Shown piece by piece: positions 21,401 to 29,781 of a stretch of 64,000 nucleotides of DNA. Each line of letters opens with the position of its first letter. The first letter of the stretch is position 1. Made by a program: the position numbers and the translations under genes. Origin of the DNA: Nitrospira sp. (GTDB taxonomy: Bacteria > Nitrospirota > Nitrospiria > Nitrospirales > Nitrospiraceae); NCBI GenBank assembly GCA_018242665.1, contig JAFEBL010000002.1, forward strand, positions 124,001 through 188,000, written 5' to 3'. The notes under the pieces were generated by a model. That model saw nothing but the letters and a program-made list of their open reading frames with translations, was not told the origin of the DNA and did no database searches.

Positions 21401-23449
21401 ATCCGCCGCCGTCTCCACGAGGTAGCGCTCACTGAGCAAGCCGGCGACATATCGGCGCATGTCGGCATTGTCGTCCACCACCAGCACGCGCGGCCGTGTT
21501 GGAGACTCATGTGATGCGGCACGTTCGCGGGGGGCATGAGCTCCGTCTGCGCCTGCATCCGCCGTGTCGGTAGCCGGCGCCGTCTCACCAACGTGTTCCG
21601 GCATCACCAGGTCCTGCTCTTGCGCTGGCAACCATCGGAGGGCTTCCTCAACGATGTGCCTGGCGGCGGACTGGTCCGGACGGGGGCCGGTTTTTCGGAC
21701 GAGACGATGTACCGGCAAGTGAGCAGTCCCAAGCGGGATGGTCACGATGAACCGGCTGCCTCGACCGAGTTCACTTTCCGCCCGAATGTCGCCGCCATGG
21801 AGCTTCACCAACTCCTTCACCAGCGCGAGCCCGATCCCGCTGCCTTCATGCGTGCGGCTTCGCATCTCCTCCACCCGGTAAAACCGCTCGAACAGCCGCG
21901 GGATCGCGTCCTTCGGAATGCCCACCCCGGTGTCGCGCACCGTCAACTCCGCCGTGTGCGCTTGGTGGCGCACCGTCACGGTGATGGCGCCTTCGAAGGT
22001 AAATTTGAAGGCGTTGGACAGGAGATTCAGGACAATTTTCTCCCACATGTCGCGATCCATGTAGACGGGCTCGGGAAGCGGAGGACAATCGACCGCCAGC
22101 TGAAGGCCCGCACTCTCGGTGGCCGATCGAAAGGAACTGGCTAAGTCCGCAGTCAAGGCGCTCAGGTCCGTCGCCTCATACCGCGCCTGCACCCGTCCCG
22201 CTTCGATCCGCGAAAAGTCCAACAGACTGTTGACCAATCGCAACAGCCGCGCGCCGTTTCGATTGATGACTTCCAATTGATTTGTGACTTGTGGCGCCAG
22301 GGTGCCGTGGCGGTGCGCGAGGAGATCATCGACCGGGCCCAGCATGAGGGTCAACGGAGTGCGGAATTCATGGCTGACATTGGAGAAAAACGCCGTCTTG
22401 GCACGGTCCAATTCAGCCAATGCTTCGGCGCGCTGCCGTTCCTGCTCATAACTGCGCGCATTCGAGAGACCGGCTGAGACCTGCCCGGCGAGCAGCATGA
22501 GGAATCCCCGGTAGGCCTGGTCGAACGGCCGATACGGATTGAGCCCCGCGATCAACCAACCAGCCTGTTGATCCTGGCCCTGTTGCATCAAGGGAATCAC
22601 GACGGCTTGCCGCGGAGCTTTATTCCAGGGACCAGCCGGAACGGAGGTGAAACGCGACGCGAGGTCCTCGACGATCACCGGCTCCCCGTTGGTCATTTGC
22701 TGCCCAATCGGCCAGGCCCCATCCACATGGAGCGGAAGACGGTCTGGTGCAGTCGGCTCCCCCGCCATCACCCCGCTGGAGCACGCGAGATCGGCCTGCG
22801 CCTGCTTGGGATCCAGCAGATAGGTGACCGTGAAGGGCAGATCCTGGCCGGCCCTGATCAGGCGATGTTCGATGGCCGCAAATAGTTCTCGCTCACTATT
22901 GATGCCGGTCAAGTCAGCCGCCAGCTCGCGCAGCAACGTCAGCCGCCGTTCACCGATGACGCGTTCCGTATCTTCGGTGACCACACACAACATGCCGCCG
23001 ATCGCGCCGTCATCATCCGGAAGCGGACTATAGGAAAACGTGTGATACGTCTCCTCCGCCATTCCGCTTCGTTCCAGAAACAGCGGAAGCGACTGATCCC
23101 ATGTGGCGCAACCGGTCCGCACGACCGACTCGGCGCGAGGCCCGATGTCGTCCCAAATCTCCGCCCACACCCTTCGTGCGGAGGCGCCCAAGACCCAATC
23201 CGCCTTGATTCCCACCGTCGGAAGATACGCGTCATTGCAGAAAAAGTAGAACTCTGATCCCCACCCCATCCACATGGCATAGCGAGACGTGAGCATAATC
23301 CGAACGGCGAGTTTGAGGCTGTGGGGCCATTGGTGCGGGAGTCCTAATGGATGCGCCGACCATTCATAGGTCCCGATACGGGTGGCCATATCTCCCCCGC
23401 TGACGAGAAAGTCCAATGGAGCCTTGTCCTGCCGACGGTCTACGTCCAT
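18479..23449 (-). CDS. 1656-aa hybrid sensor with two histidine-kinase transmitters and two receivers
   Basis: One polypeptide, read in order: PAS-like N-terminal module (~20-165, 'WPHSLKLAVRIMLTSRYAMWMGWGSEFYFFCNDAYLPTVG'), GAF (~185-335), HisKA with phospho-His360 (SNVSHEFRTPL), HATPase (~465-575; N479, DTGVG, GSGIGLAL), receiver 1 (~653-770; phospho-Asp702), PAS (~785-900), GAF-like (~915-1065), GAF (~1090-1240), coiled coil, a second transmitter of the HisKA_3/NarX type (His1297 in ELHDHLQQ) with its ATPase (~1395-1490; N1407), and receiver 2 (~1527-1645; phospho-Asp1580). No membrane segment, so cytoplasmic sensing. No DNA-binding domain, so output must go through partners. Start ATG at 23449, RBS GGAGGAAG. 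The adjacent divergent gene at 23971 encodes a sigma-54 activator, a likely partner. Confidence 0.9.
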   Translation of the reverse strand: MDVDRRQDKAPLDFLVSGGDMATRIGTYEWSAHPLGLPHQWPHSLKLAVRIMLTSRYAMWMGWGSEFYFFCNDAYLPTVGIKADWVLGASARRVWAEIWDDIGPRAESVVRTGCATWDQSLPLFLERSGMAEETYHTFSYSPLPDDDGAIGGMLCVVTEDTERVIGERRLTLLRELAADLTGINSERELFAAIEHRLIRAGQDLPFTVTYLLDPKQAQADLACSSGVMAGEPTAPDRLPLHVDGAWPIGQQMTNGEPVIVEDLASRFTSVPAGPWNKAPRQAVVIPLMQQGQDQQAGWLIAGLNPYRPFDQAYRGFLMLLAGQVSAGLSNARSYEQERQRAEALAELDRAKTAFFSNVSHEFRTPLTLMLGPVDDLLAHRHGTLAPQVTNQLEVINRNGARLLRLVNSLLDFSRIEAGRVQARYEATDLSALTADLASSFRSATESAGLQLAVDCPPLPEPVYMDRDMWEKIVLNLLSNAFKFTFEGAITVTVRHQAHTAELTVRDTGVGIPKDAIPRLFERFYRVEEMRSRTHEGSGIGLALVKELVKLHGGDIRAESELGRGSRFIVTIPLGTAHLPVHRLVRKTGPRPDQSAARHIVEEALRWLPAQEQDLVMPEHVGETAPATDTADAGADGAHAPRERAASHESPTRPRVLVVDDNADMRRYVAGLLSERYLVETAADGEVALTVAGRMRPDLILSDVMMPRLDGFALLEAVRADAALRMTPVILLSARAGEEACVGGLDRGADDYLIKPFSARELLARVAAHLDLAKIRKESADAVRQNEARFRAFITATSDVVYCMNADWSEMRYLDGKQFLANTERPRRDWLEAYLHPDDQPQVTAAINQAIRTKTMFSLIHRVIRVDGTLGWTVSRAVPMLGSNEDIVEWFGAARDITEEMQANLLLTEHKDLLERVAIKQPLYDCVSALTESVTRLHPTARAALLVADADGTAIGDCYSMHLPLSFTTALRGSPIAGLPIGTYTDKPITCPDVARQAHWPAGWRDLCLAHDIKACHSEPVFDEAGQPIASFFLCLTESRTPTTWERRLAEFGANLAGIVLERHRVDQALDQEIDGMRKLHGMGLRLAQNDERLVSLIEEVLRSTRELVKSDRCSAQLCDPDSGTVRVVASVGFDANPADPVSIAPDDHGLISAEVVRTHEQVIVEDISADPGCAALAQCLAPYGAGGVLCHPLLAMDDTVLGLLTMYWSAAHRPNERELRHLELYVQQAVRHIERQLAHDALRHSEDRLRVLTMQLEDRVQARTEDLLLSQDRLRALATELNLAEQRERQRLAAELHDHLQQLLVLGKMKLNQGMRRAEDLPQVAQCMKETETIFIEALSYTRSLVAELSPPVLREHGLAAGLSWLGDYMQKRGMMVTVEVPAHQHIMLAEEQGVLLFQSVRELLLNAAKHAGTQSAWVTMRMGQEDLVITVQDKGMGFDPVAVAGSSRPEPLKFGLFSIRERMKALDGTFEIRSAPGEGTTAMLTLPISVRSPAGAPLQPTQVPQDPVRRFRKQIRSSGSPALSGPIRILLVDDHPMVREGLRMMLENCPDFELVGEASNGREAVQLAASLKPEVILMDINMPIMDGIQATARIAEQNSDCHIIGLSVNAGRENQEAMINAGARALITKEVPTEQLYDAIRHTAWGSSPYRSPSQ

Positions 23450-23833
23450 GTGGGACTCTTCCTCCTTCCCCTGTCGGCCTTTGTCCGATCAGTCGTTGCA
23501 CTGGCACGCATGGCCCGGACGACAGCGGATTCGCTGCGGTCTTACCTGCAAGAGGGCCGAAATCGGCTCGACATCCGTAGGACCTCAGTGTGCAAGACCG
23601 GGATCAGCCTCAGTCTGCCAGCGTGAGAACCGCGCGCACCGGCACGAGGCGGTGCGTTCTCGAGGTATCGCACCGTGCAATGGTGTGAGACGAGCGTTCA
23701 ATCGGCGGACAACAGCGCCGATCAGGCGGACAGGTGAGATCCAGCAGGTGAGGATGCAGCACAGACCAATCATCTCAGAACATCAGGTCCCAATTGGTGT
23801 TTTCACCGTAACAGAACCCACACCATGCCCTTA

Positions 23834-23849
23834 CTAGGAAAACCCCTAG
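23834..23849. promoter_or_regulatory. Palindromic operator-like site A (CTAGG-N6-CCTAG)
   Basis: CTAGGAAAACCCCTAG lies in the 521-base divergent region between the 1656-aa kinase and the sigma-54 activator, 122-137 bases before the activator start. It is a variant of the palindrome also found at 23908, 39544, 46771, 46803 and 52759. CTAG is generally rare in bacterial DNA, which makes the clustering noticeable. Confidence 0.4.
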
Positions 23850-23907
23850 CGGGATGGGCGGCAGTGCTGGGGCAACAACCCGTTCGCCATCAGGCAATCA
23901 GGCAACG

Positions 23908-23922
23908 AGGGATACCCCTAGT
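23908..23922. promoter_or_regulatory. Palindromic operator-like site B (AGGGATACCCCTAGT)
   Basis: Imperfect palindrome AGGGAT/ACCCCT extended by AGT, ending 48 bases before the ATG of the sigma-54 activator. A possible -35/-10 pair (TTGCGC at 23924, TACAAG 16 bases later) starts directly after it, the position expected of an activator site that touches RNA polymerase. The promoter call is weak by itself. Confidence 0.45.
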
Positions 23923-23970
23923 GTTGCGCGCGCGAGCGCCCTGTGTACAAGAGAAGGAGCGAGACCCGTC

Positions 23971-25344
23971 ATGAATTTGGAGCATTCCCACATCCTCATC
24001 GTTGACGACAATGTGGAAACGTTGTTCCTTCTGCAGGAACTCTTGTCCAAAGAAGGGTATGACATTGCCACTGCTCCCCACGCCCAGGCGGCGCTGGAGC
24101 AGGTGCATCAGCGTCAGCCGGATCTCATTGTGAGCGATATCAGCATGCCCGACATGGACGGGCTGGCATTGTTGGCGGAGCTCCGTGCACAGCAACAAGA
24201 TATGCCCGTCATCCTCATGACCGCTTTCGGGTCGCTGAAGACCGCCGTCGATGGCCTCAAGGCAGGCGCGTTCGATTACCTCAGCAAACCGTTCATCATC
24301 GACGAAGTGCGCCTCGTGACACGCCGCGCGCTGGAACACACGCGTCTCCTCCGACGGACCGAGGCTGGCAACGAACAGGCCCTGAACGGCTATCGATTCG
24401 ACGATCTTGTGGGCAGCAGTCCCGCAATGGTGAACGTCTACAAGTCCATTGCGCGCGTGGCGCAGCGAGACAGCACCGTATTGCTGCAGGGTGAAAGCGG
24501 GACCGGCAAGGAATTGATTGCCCGGGCCATCCACGCCAACAGCGCGAGAAGCAACGGGCCCTTCGTCACCGTGGACGGCGGCGCACTTGCCGAAACGTTG
24601 TTGGAATCCGAATTATTCGGCCACGAACGCGGAGCCTTCACCGGCGCCGTGGCCTCAAAAAAGGGCCTGCTCGAACGAGCCCATCAGGGTACCTGTTTCC
24701 TCGACGAGGTCGCCGATCTGTCGCCCGCGCTTCAGGCCAAACTGCTGCGCATGTTACAGAATCACGAAATCCGTCGAGTCGGCAGCACAAGCTCCATGAC
24801 AATCGATTCCCGCATCATCGCCGCATCCAAACGGCGCCTGGACTCGCTCGTCAAGGCCGGGACCTTCCGCGAAGATCTCTACTACCGCATGAACGTCGTG
24901 TCCATCGACATTCCTCCGTTGCGTGAACGGACGGAAGATATTCCATTGCTCGCGCAATTTTTTGTCCAGAAATACGGCGGCTCCAAAGACAGCCCCGTCC
25001 TCGCGGTGTCCCCGGATGCGATGCACCTGCTAGAGCGCTATTGGTGGCCGGGCAATGTGCGCGAGCTGGAGCATGCCATCGAACGCGCCGTCGCCCTCAC
25101 TCCCCACACGGTCATCTGCCCGGAAGACTTACCCGACGGCGTGAGGAACGCCACGGTACAAACCGTCGCACAGGCGCAGGGCTGGGTCACGCTCGCCAAC
25201 CTGGAACGCGAACATATCATCCGGGTGCTGGAGTCGCATGACCGCGACCTGGGACGCGCGTCGCTGATTCTCGGCATCCACCGGAAAACCCTTCTGCGAA
25301 AGCTCCGACTCTACGGAGTCGCGGCTCAATTCGGCGTAACCTGA
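23971..25344 (+). CDS. NtrC-family sigma-54-dependent response regulator
   Basis: I start at the ATG at 23971 (MNLEHSHILIVDD..) with AAGGAG 10 bases upstream; the frame is open further back without domain content. 457 aa: receiver (5-120) with phospho-Asp56 in DLIVSDISMPD and Lys106; AAA+ domain (~143-375) with Walker A GESGTGKE (174-181), the sigma-54-contacting GAFTGA (221-226), Walker B TCFLDEV and the arginine fingers in 'REDLYYRMNVVSIDIPPLRER'; and a Fis-type helix-turn-helix (~410-450, 'RDLGRASLILGIHRKTLLRKLRLYG'). It should bind enhancers and open sigma-54 promoters after phosphorylation. Divergent to the 1656-aa hybrid kinase, its likely partner. No -24/-12 promoter could be found near it. 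Confidence 0.93.
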   Translation: MNLEHSHILIVDDNVETLFLLQELLSKEGYDIATAPHAQAALEQVHQRQPDLIVSDISMPDMDGLALLAELRAQQQDMPVILMTAFGSLKTAVDGLKAGAFDYLSKPFIIDEVRLVTRRALEHTRLLRRTEAGNEQALNGYRFDDLVGSSPAMVNVYKSIARVAQRDSTVLLQGESGTGKELIARAIHANSARSNGPFVTVDGGALAETLLESELFGHERGAFTGAVASKKGLLERAHQGTCFLDEVADLSPALQAKLLRMLQNHEIRRVGSTSSMTIDSRIIAASKRRLDSLVKAGTFREDLYYRMNVVSIDIPPLRERTEDIPLLAQFFVQKYGGSKDSPVLAVSPDAMHLLERYWWPGNVRELEHAIERAVALTPHTVICPEDLPDGVRNATVQTVAQAQGWVTLANLEREHIIRVLESHDRDLGRASLILGIHRKTLLRKLRLYGVAAQFGVT

Positions 25345-25348
25345 CACC

Positions 25349-27067
25349 TCATTCCCTAGCCGGCATGGTGTAATGTGCTTCGATGGCGGCCCGCATCAGC
25401 TTGCGACCTTCGTCTGCGGACAATTGGGATTGCCGCTCGATGTGTCGGGCCGCTTCGGCGAGCGCATCGTCCTTGATCGATTCCTCAAACCAGCGCGAAT
25501 AATCGCCGCGGCGCAGGTGGTGCGCCCAGGTGGCCTCATCCACGCCGTCGGCGAGCTGCGCGAATAGAATGAGATTCTGAGCCCGTAAATTGAGCGCGCC
25601 GGTGGGACCTCTGAAATAGAAACTGCGATCCGCCGGCAGCGCTCCCTCGGCATATTTGCGACGATGCCGACGCCGCTCCGCCTCACCGGGCGTGATGCGC
25701 ATCTTGTAGGGCCCCCCTCCGCCGAGCCGTTCCCATACCAACGCTTCGCCGGGGAGTAGTTTGGTCTCTTCCACCGTCGGCGCCGCCTCGCCGATCGCCT
25801 CACAGAATCCGATGATCGTCCTGGCAGGCGCTTCTCCCAGCGCGATGATCATATCGGCTGTGCCGACCACCGACCGTTCGATCTGATCCGGATGCACCGT
25901 CACATAGATCATCTCAGAGAGGTTCTGCGCCTGCACGAGGGTGGTGGCATCCCTATCGACCGGCATCTGGTGATGGGTTTCATCGACCAGCAGCCAATGG
26001 GGCCGGCCAGTCTTCGTCCGCAACTCTTGTAGGCGTGGAAGCAATTCGAGAAAAAAGCTCGGCCGGTCTTGGAGCGGGAGGCCGACGAGATTGACCACGA
26101 CAGGGTTGCCTGGCTTTGCCAGTGCGGTCAGAATTTCATTGACGCTAGGTCCCCGCTCCGCGCTGCCGAAGACGATCGCGTCGGCAAAGCCTTCGTAATC
26201 GCCTTCCGGATCAATGATGCAGAATTGATAACCGCCTCCGTTCAGCCGTTCAAGAAACCCAGTCGCGAGTGTGGATTTCCCGCTTCCAGACGTACCGGCG
26301 ATGAGTAGATTTCGACCGAACGGCGCGATCGACACCTCCTGTCCGTCTTCGCGCAGGCCCAACGGAATGCGGTGGCGCGGGGGCGAGAAAGCGGCCGGGT
26401 CGAGATCATGATCGACGAGATCAGCGATCAATTCTTCGACACCGGTTCCATGATCGCCGGTGGTGACCAGATCCGCTGCCTCCTTCAGCATCGGCACCGC
26501 GTTGGCGACCGTCACGGCATAGTGCGGCAATCGGAGCAGCGCGTGGTCGTTCTCCCCGTCCCCCACCGCCACGATGTTGTGGGGGGAAAGCTCCAATTCG
26601 TCGAGGACCGCAGCCAGACCTGAGGCCTTATCAACATTGGTCGGCAGGACCATGACCGCGCCTTTGTTGAACACGATCCGCAATTCGAGCCCCAGATCGC
26701 GAATGACATCCAGCACGACCGTTTCATAGGGAGTTCTGGTTGCGACCACCACCTGCCCGACCGACAGGTGACGCACTCCGCGCCGCTGCAGTTCCTCGAT
26801 GAACCTGGGCGGAGGCGAGGCGCCGAGCAGATGCATATCTTTCGTCGCCGGCCGGTAGAGCACCGCGCCGTTTTCTGCGACGACTCGCTCGCAGAGGTCG
26901 ATCTCAGGAAAGACGTCGAGCAATTCCGGGAGAACCCGGCCGGTGACGAGCACCAGCTTTCGTCCGGAGGATATCAATCGCTTCAACGCGGCAATCGTGG
27001 TCTCTCCCACGCGGCCGTCGGTCGCCAAGGTGCCGTCATAGTCGGCTGCCAATGCGAGAAAACGCAC
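25349..27067 (-). CDS. Fusion of HAD phosphatase, HerA/VirB4-like P-loop ATPase and a C-terminal helical domain
   Basis: 572 aa from a GTG with GGAGGC upstream. Part 1 (~1-215): a Cof/phosphoglycolate-phosphatase type HAD hydrolase with the nucleophile pair in DYDGT (Asp9, Asp11), VTGR (41-44), Lys in 'LPTNVDKASGLAAVLDEL' and GDGEND (169-174). Part 2 (~240-455): P-loop ATPase with Walker A GTSGSGKST (258-266), 'FCIIDPEGDYEGF' as in HerA/VirB4-like proteins, and Walker B 'HWLLVDETHHQMP' (~358-368). Part 3 (~485-560): 'FYFRGPTGALNLRAQNLILFAQLADGVDEATWAHHLRRGDYSRWF', probably DUF5752. Every catalytic motif is intact. Substrate and purpose are unknown; ATP-driven regulation of the phosphatase is a guess. 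It is last in an apparent operon after an Slp-type lipoprotein (33-base gap). Confidence 0.85.
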   Translation of the reverse strand: MRFLALAADYDGTLATDGRVGETTIAALKRLISSGRKLVLVTGRVLPELLDVFPEIDLCERVVAENGAVLYRPATKDMHLLGASPPPRFIEELQRRGVRHLSVGQVVVATRTPYETVVLDVIRDLGLELRIVFNKGAVMVLPTNVDKASGLAAVLDELELSPHNIVAVGDGENDHALLRLPHYAVTVANAVPMLKEAADLVTTGDHGTGVEELIADLVDHDLDPAAFSPPRHRIPLGLREDGQEVSIAPFGRNLLIAGTSGSGKSTLATGFLERLNGGGYQFCIIDPEGDYEGFADAIVFGSAERGPSVNEILTALAKPGNPVVVNLVGLPLQDRPSFFLELLPRLQELRTKTGRPHWLLVDETHHQMPVDRDATTLVQAQNLSEMIYVTVHPDQIERSVVGTADMIIALGEAPARTIIGFCEAIGEAAPTVEETKLLPGEALVWERLGGGGPYKMRITPGEAERRRHRRKYAEGALPADRSFYFRGPTGALNLRAQNLILFAQLADGVDEATWAHHLRRGDYSRWFEESIKDDALAEAARHIERQSQLSADEGRKLMRAAIEAHYTMPARE

Positions 27068-27100
27068 GAACTGCCTGCCTCCGTCACACGTAGGGTCCGG

Positions 27101-27634
27101 CTACTCTGCCGCCACCCGCTGTCCTTCCCAAAACACAAAGGGTCTGCTGCCTTTGAACGGGGAACCGGGCGGATAGGGCGTGGCCTTCAGATAGCGATCC
27201 CACAACGTCAGGTCCCGGATACGCAGGGTTGGCGGCGCACCCCCCTGCATCGGCCGCCATACTTCACCCAGCACGGTGACCAACGCGCCCGGCTCCAGGC
27301 GTTCCGGTTGGGTGATGTGGTGTGCCGCATCGATCCCGATGAAGCCACCTTTGGCTGCAGCGGGGTCAGGCAGCGGGCGAAGAGTGGGATCCAGCGGCAG
27401 GTACGTGAACTCCACATGAATCGCATCTCCCACTCGGCTCACGCTCCGCACCGTTCCTCCCCAGGCCACGATCTGGCCCTGATGGAGGTCTGGGCGATCG
27501 CGAACTTGCTCAATGGTCAACGCGTGATTGACCCTGCCCTGCAGTTCCTCCGGCACAACCTGATAAGAGGCACAACCGTCGAGCAGCAGGGAACAGAGCA
27601 CAATACTCAGCGCGAGTCCGACAAGGCGATTCAC
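27101..27634 (-). CDS. Slp-family outer-membrane lipoprotein
   Basis: 177 aa from a GTG. Signal with lipobox LLDGC near residue 21. The mature part matches the Slp pattern: 'YQVVPEELQGRVNHALTIEQVRDRPDLHQGQIVAWGGTVRSVSR', 'IHVEFTYLPLDPTLRPLPDPAAAKGGFIGID', 'LEPGALVTVLGEVWRPMQG'. Slp proteins are outer-membrane lipoproteins induced by starvation or acid in enterobacteria; their mechanism is poorly known. It starts 20 bases after the upstream lipoprotein gene and ends 33 bases before the HAD-ATPase gene. Confidence 0.82.
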   Translation of the reverse strand: MNRLVGLALSIVLCSLLLDGCASYQVVPEELQGRVNHALTIEQVRDRPDLHQGQIVAWGGTVRSVSRVGDAIHVEFTYLPLDPTLRPLPDPAAAKGGFIGIDAAHHITQPERLEPGALVTVLGEVWRPMQGGAPPTLRIRDLTLWDRYLKATPYPPGSPFKGSRPFVFWEGQRVAAE

Positions 27635-27654
27635 GGCTCTCGCCCCCCTGCCAT

Positions 27655-28509
27655 TTATCGTGATTGCGGAGGCACGGCGACATCGATGACCTTGTCGTCG
27701 TTATCGACGAGCAAAATGACCGAATCTCCCTTCGTCAATTGAGAGACACGCTCGCGAATCACTTGATGCACTTCGTAGGGGCGCTCTCCCTGCTCGGTCT
27801 TGATCGTAATCCGTTGGCTTTCGAGCGGCTCGACGATCGTGCCGTCCACCTGGCGATTGGCGCCCTTGATCGGAGAGCGCAGCCCCGTAGCCGTTTCCGC
27901 CGCATGTTTGCTGGCGAACGTGGCGTCGGACACCTTATTCGTTTCATCCAACAGAAAGACGGCCGGCGCGCCGACGTTGATCGCCGCGAGCTTGCTGCGG
28001 GCCTGCGAACGGACCAGGAAAGAATATTCTTTCCCCTGATCGTCGCGGATGACGACCTTATCCTGCCCAATGGGCAGATTCTGGGCGATCTGGCCATAGA
28101 TGATGCGATGGTGTCCGCCGGTATGATTGAGCGGATGGTAATCGACCAGCAGGTTTTCCGCGTTCAAGACCAGGATGAGATCGTCACCGGGTTTAATGTC
28201 GGAGGCAAAATATTTTTCCTTGGCCGGTTTCAACGGAATGAACCGGGGCTGGACTTCGCCGATATCGACCTTAATCTGCCCCGACGTCACCGCCTCGACT
28301 CGACCCAAGACCGGCCGCTCCCCTTCGATGAACTCTCCCGCCGTCCCGCTCGGTTGCTGGGCAGGCATGGCGCTTCGTTGCTCCGACGCCGCGGTCTGCG
28401 TATGAGTGGACATCGTCCGCGACCGGTCGGTTTCATGTGAACAGGCCGCGACGAGCAGCGCCATGACATAACCGGAGACAATCAGTGGCAATGTGATGCT
28501 GCGCTTCAT
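27655..28509 (-). CDS. Hypothetical lipoprotein with repeated small beta modules
   Basis: 284 aa from the ATG at 28509 (MKRSITLPLIVSG..), with lipobox LLVAAC near residue 22. A Thr/Ser/Gln/Ala-rich linker is followed by three similar stretches of beta-strand type: 'VLGRVEAVTSGQIKVDIGEVQPRFIPL' (~65-90), 'KVVIRDDQGKEYSFLVRSQARSKLAAINVGAPAVFLLDETNKVSDA' (~145-190) and 'VDGTIVEPLESQRITIKTEQGERPYEVHQVIRERVSQLTKGDSVILLVDNDDKVIDVAV' (~220-280). Each looks like an OB- or SH3-like unit with 'G..V.LLvDe..kv.d' ends. I do not recognise the family. First gene of the three-gene run with Slp and the HAD-ATPase. Confidence 0.65.
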   Translation of the reverse strand: MKRSITLPLIVSGYVMALLVAACSHETDRSRTMSTHTQTAASEQRSAMPAQQPSGTAGEFIEGERPVLGRVEAVTSGQIKVDIGEVQPRFIPLKPAKEKYFASDIKPGDDLILVLNAENLLVDYHPLNHTGGHHRIIYGQIAQNLPIGQDKVVIRDDQGKEYSFLVRSQARSKLAAINVGAPAVFLLDETNKVSDATFASKHAAETATGLRSPIKGANRQVDGTIVEPLESQRITIKTEQGERPYEVHQVIRERVSQLTKGDSVILLVDNDDKVIDVAVPPQSR

Positions 28510-28840
28510 GGCATGACTCCTTTGCTGAGTGGATGAGAACGGCTCGATCATTCGGGAGCCCTATCGTGTGCTTCCGACATTCCCTATCATCACCAGGACG
28601 ACCGCACAGTGCGCCATCCGGCACCGAATGGACGGCTCCGATCGTCGACGTGCCCGCCCACGACCGGCCATGAAGCACCTAGCAAGATGCAGACCTGAAG
28701 GCATGCCGGGCACACAACGCGCCATGGGGCAAGAAGAGTGAATTCACGCGGGGATTCCTCCTGTCACAAGGAGGCACATATTCACGCCAAGGAATGACTG
28801 AGGGACACGTTGTCCTGCGGGTGGACAAGGAGCGTGGAGG

Positions 28841-28887
28841 CGTGAAACGTCCAACGCGAGAAAGGCGTGAAACGTGAGGACGTGAAC
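28841..28887. repeat. CGTGAAAC repeat tract
   Basis: CGTGAAAC at 28841-28848 and 28866-28873, and CGTGAAC at 28881-28887. It is the complement of the tract at 8050-8085. It lies in the ~1 kb between 28510 and 29536, which otherwise shows only a short inverted repeat (CCTCC-N8-GGAGG near 28757-28774) and no convincing gene. A possible 30-residue membrane segment encoded on the minus strand from 29146 is not enough to call one. Confidence 0.5.
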
Positions 28888-29536
28888 CGAGTGATCCCTC
28901 GTCTTGCCTGTGAACGTTCAAGTCTCCACGCCCACGCGAACAGATAGTACTGAATGGGAATCCGAAGTCGCGCGTTGCCCGTCGGGCGGATGCCGGATTC
29001 ATAGGCTTCATATGTGCGGACTCTTTCCGCCGAGCAGGCTGGCGATCATGCCGTTCGCCCAGCAGCGAGGGCAGTATCAGCATGCCGTCGACAGTCAGCG
29101 CTGTCAGCAGAGCATACATCGCGAGCGCCACAAACGAGTCGTTCATCTTGCTCCCAGATCGAAGACCAGAGTGACCAGGCCCATCGAACGAGTGGACACC
29201 CAACCGGCGAGACGGCCTGCTCCATTCGGCGCAAACCATCCCTCCTCCATTCTTAGGATTGAATGACGCGCTGAGCCCTCGCCGACTCGGTCGCCGGCCG
29301 CGTTGCACCGCACCGGTGCAAATTGCGCACCCTCGCCACCTGTTGGATAGCAATGATTTGGGAACCACCGGGACTTCAATAGGCCGATGCACGGACAAAA
29401 TGTCTGGCGCACCGGACAACCCTTCCAGCTGGAGACACAACAAAACGCCGCCAGCGTCATGTAGACCGCGATGGGGAGGGCATATGGATTGCTCTTATTT
29501 GCAGGACATAGACCGTCACCATCAGGAGGGTTCGCC

Positions 29537-29734
29537 ATGACGATGTTCATCGCCGGTCTGTTGCTGACCTTGGCTGTGAGCGGCCTCTATGCATTCGGGG
29601 GGTTCAGCACGCCCTACCTGGACGCCTTTCGATTCATGTTCTACCTCATCCTCACCATGCTGATTGTGGTGATCGTCGTGGCGATCGGAGAGCAACCGAA
29701 CCAGGGCTACGATCCCACTCCCGGCACTCCGTAA
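29537..29734 (+). CDS. Small two-helix membrane protein
   Basis: 65 aa from the ATG at 29537, with AGGAGGG 8 bases upstream. Two hydrophobic helices are visible: residues ~3-22 (FIAGLLLTLAVSGLYAFGG) and ~30-52 (FRFMFYLILTMLIVVIVVAIG), followed by a short polar tail rich in Pro. No family recognised. The strong ribosome-binding site, good codon pattern and helix spacing support a real gene. It lies 47 bases before the next gene on the same strand. Confidence 0.6.
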   Translation: MTMFIAGLLLTLAVSGLYAFGGFSTPYLDAFRFMFYLILTMLIVVIVVAIGEQPNQGYDPTPGTP

Positions 29735-29781
29735 GGGATCGGTGTGCGGCCACTTCCCAATGTTGTCTGAGGGAGGCTCCT

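Noticed and set aside
23450-23970. Sigma-54 (-24/-12) promoter between the 1656-aa kinase and the NtrC-type gene
   Set aside because: TGGCACG at 23502 lacks a GC at the right distance, and GGCACG at 23641 is off by one base. No convincing site.
28679-29146. Minus-strand frame starting MNDSFVALAMYALLTALTVDGMLIL, possible small membrane protein
   Set aside because: Only the first ~30 residues look protein-like; the rest is Arg/Ser/Pro-rich, crosses the CGTGAAAC repeat and shows no domain. A very short membrane peptide remains possible but unsupported.
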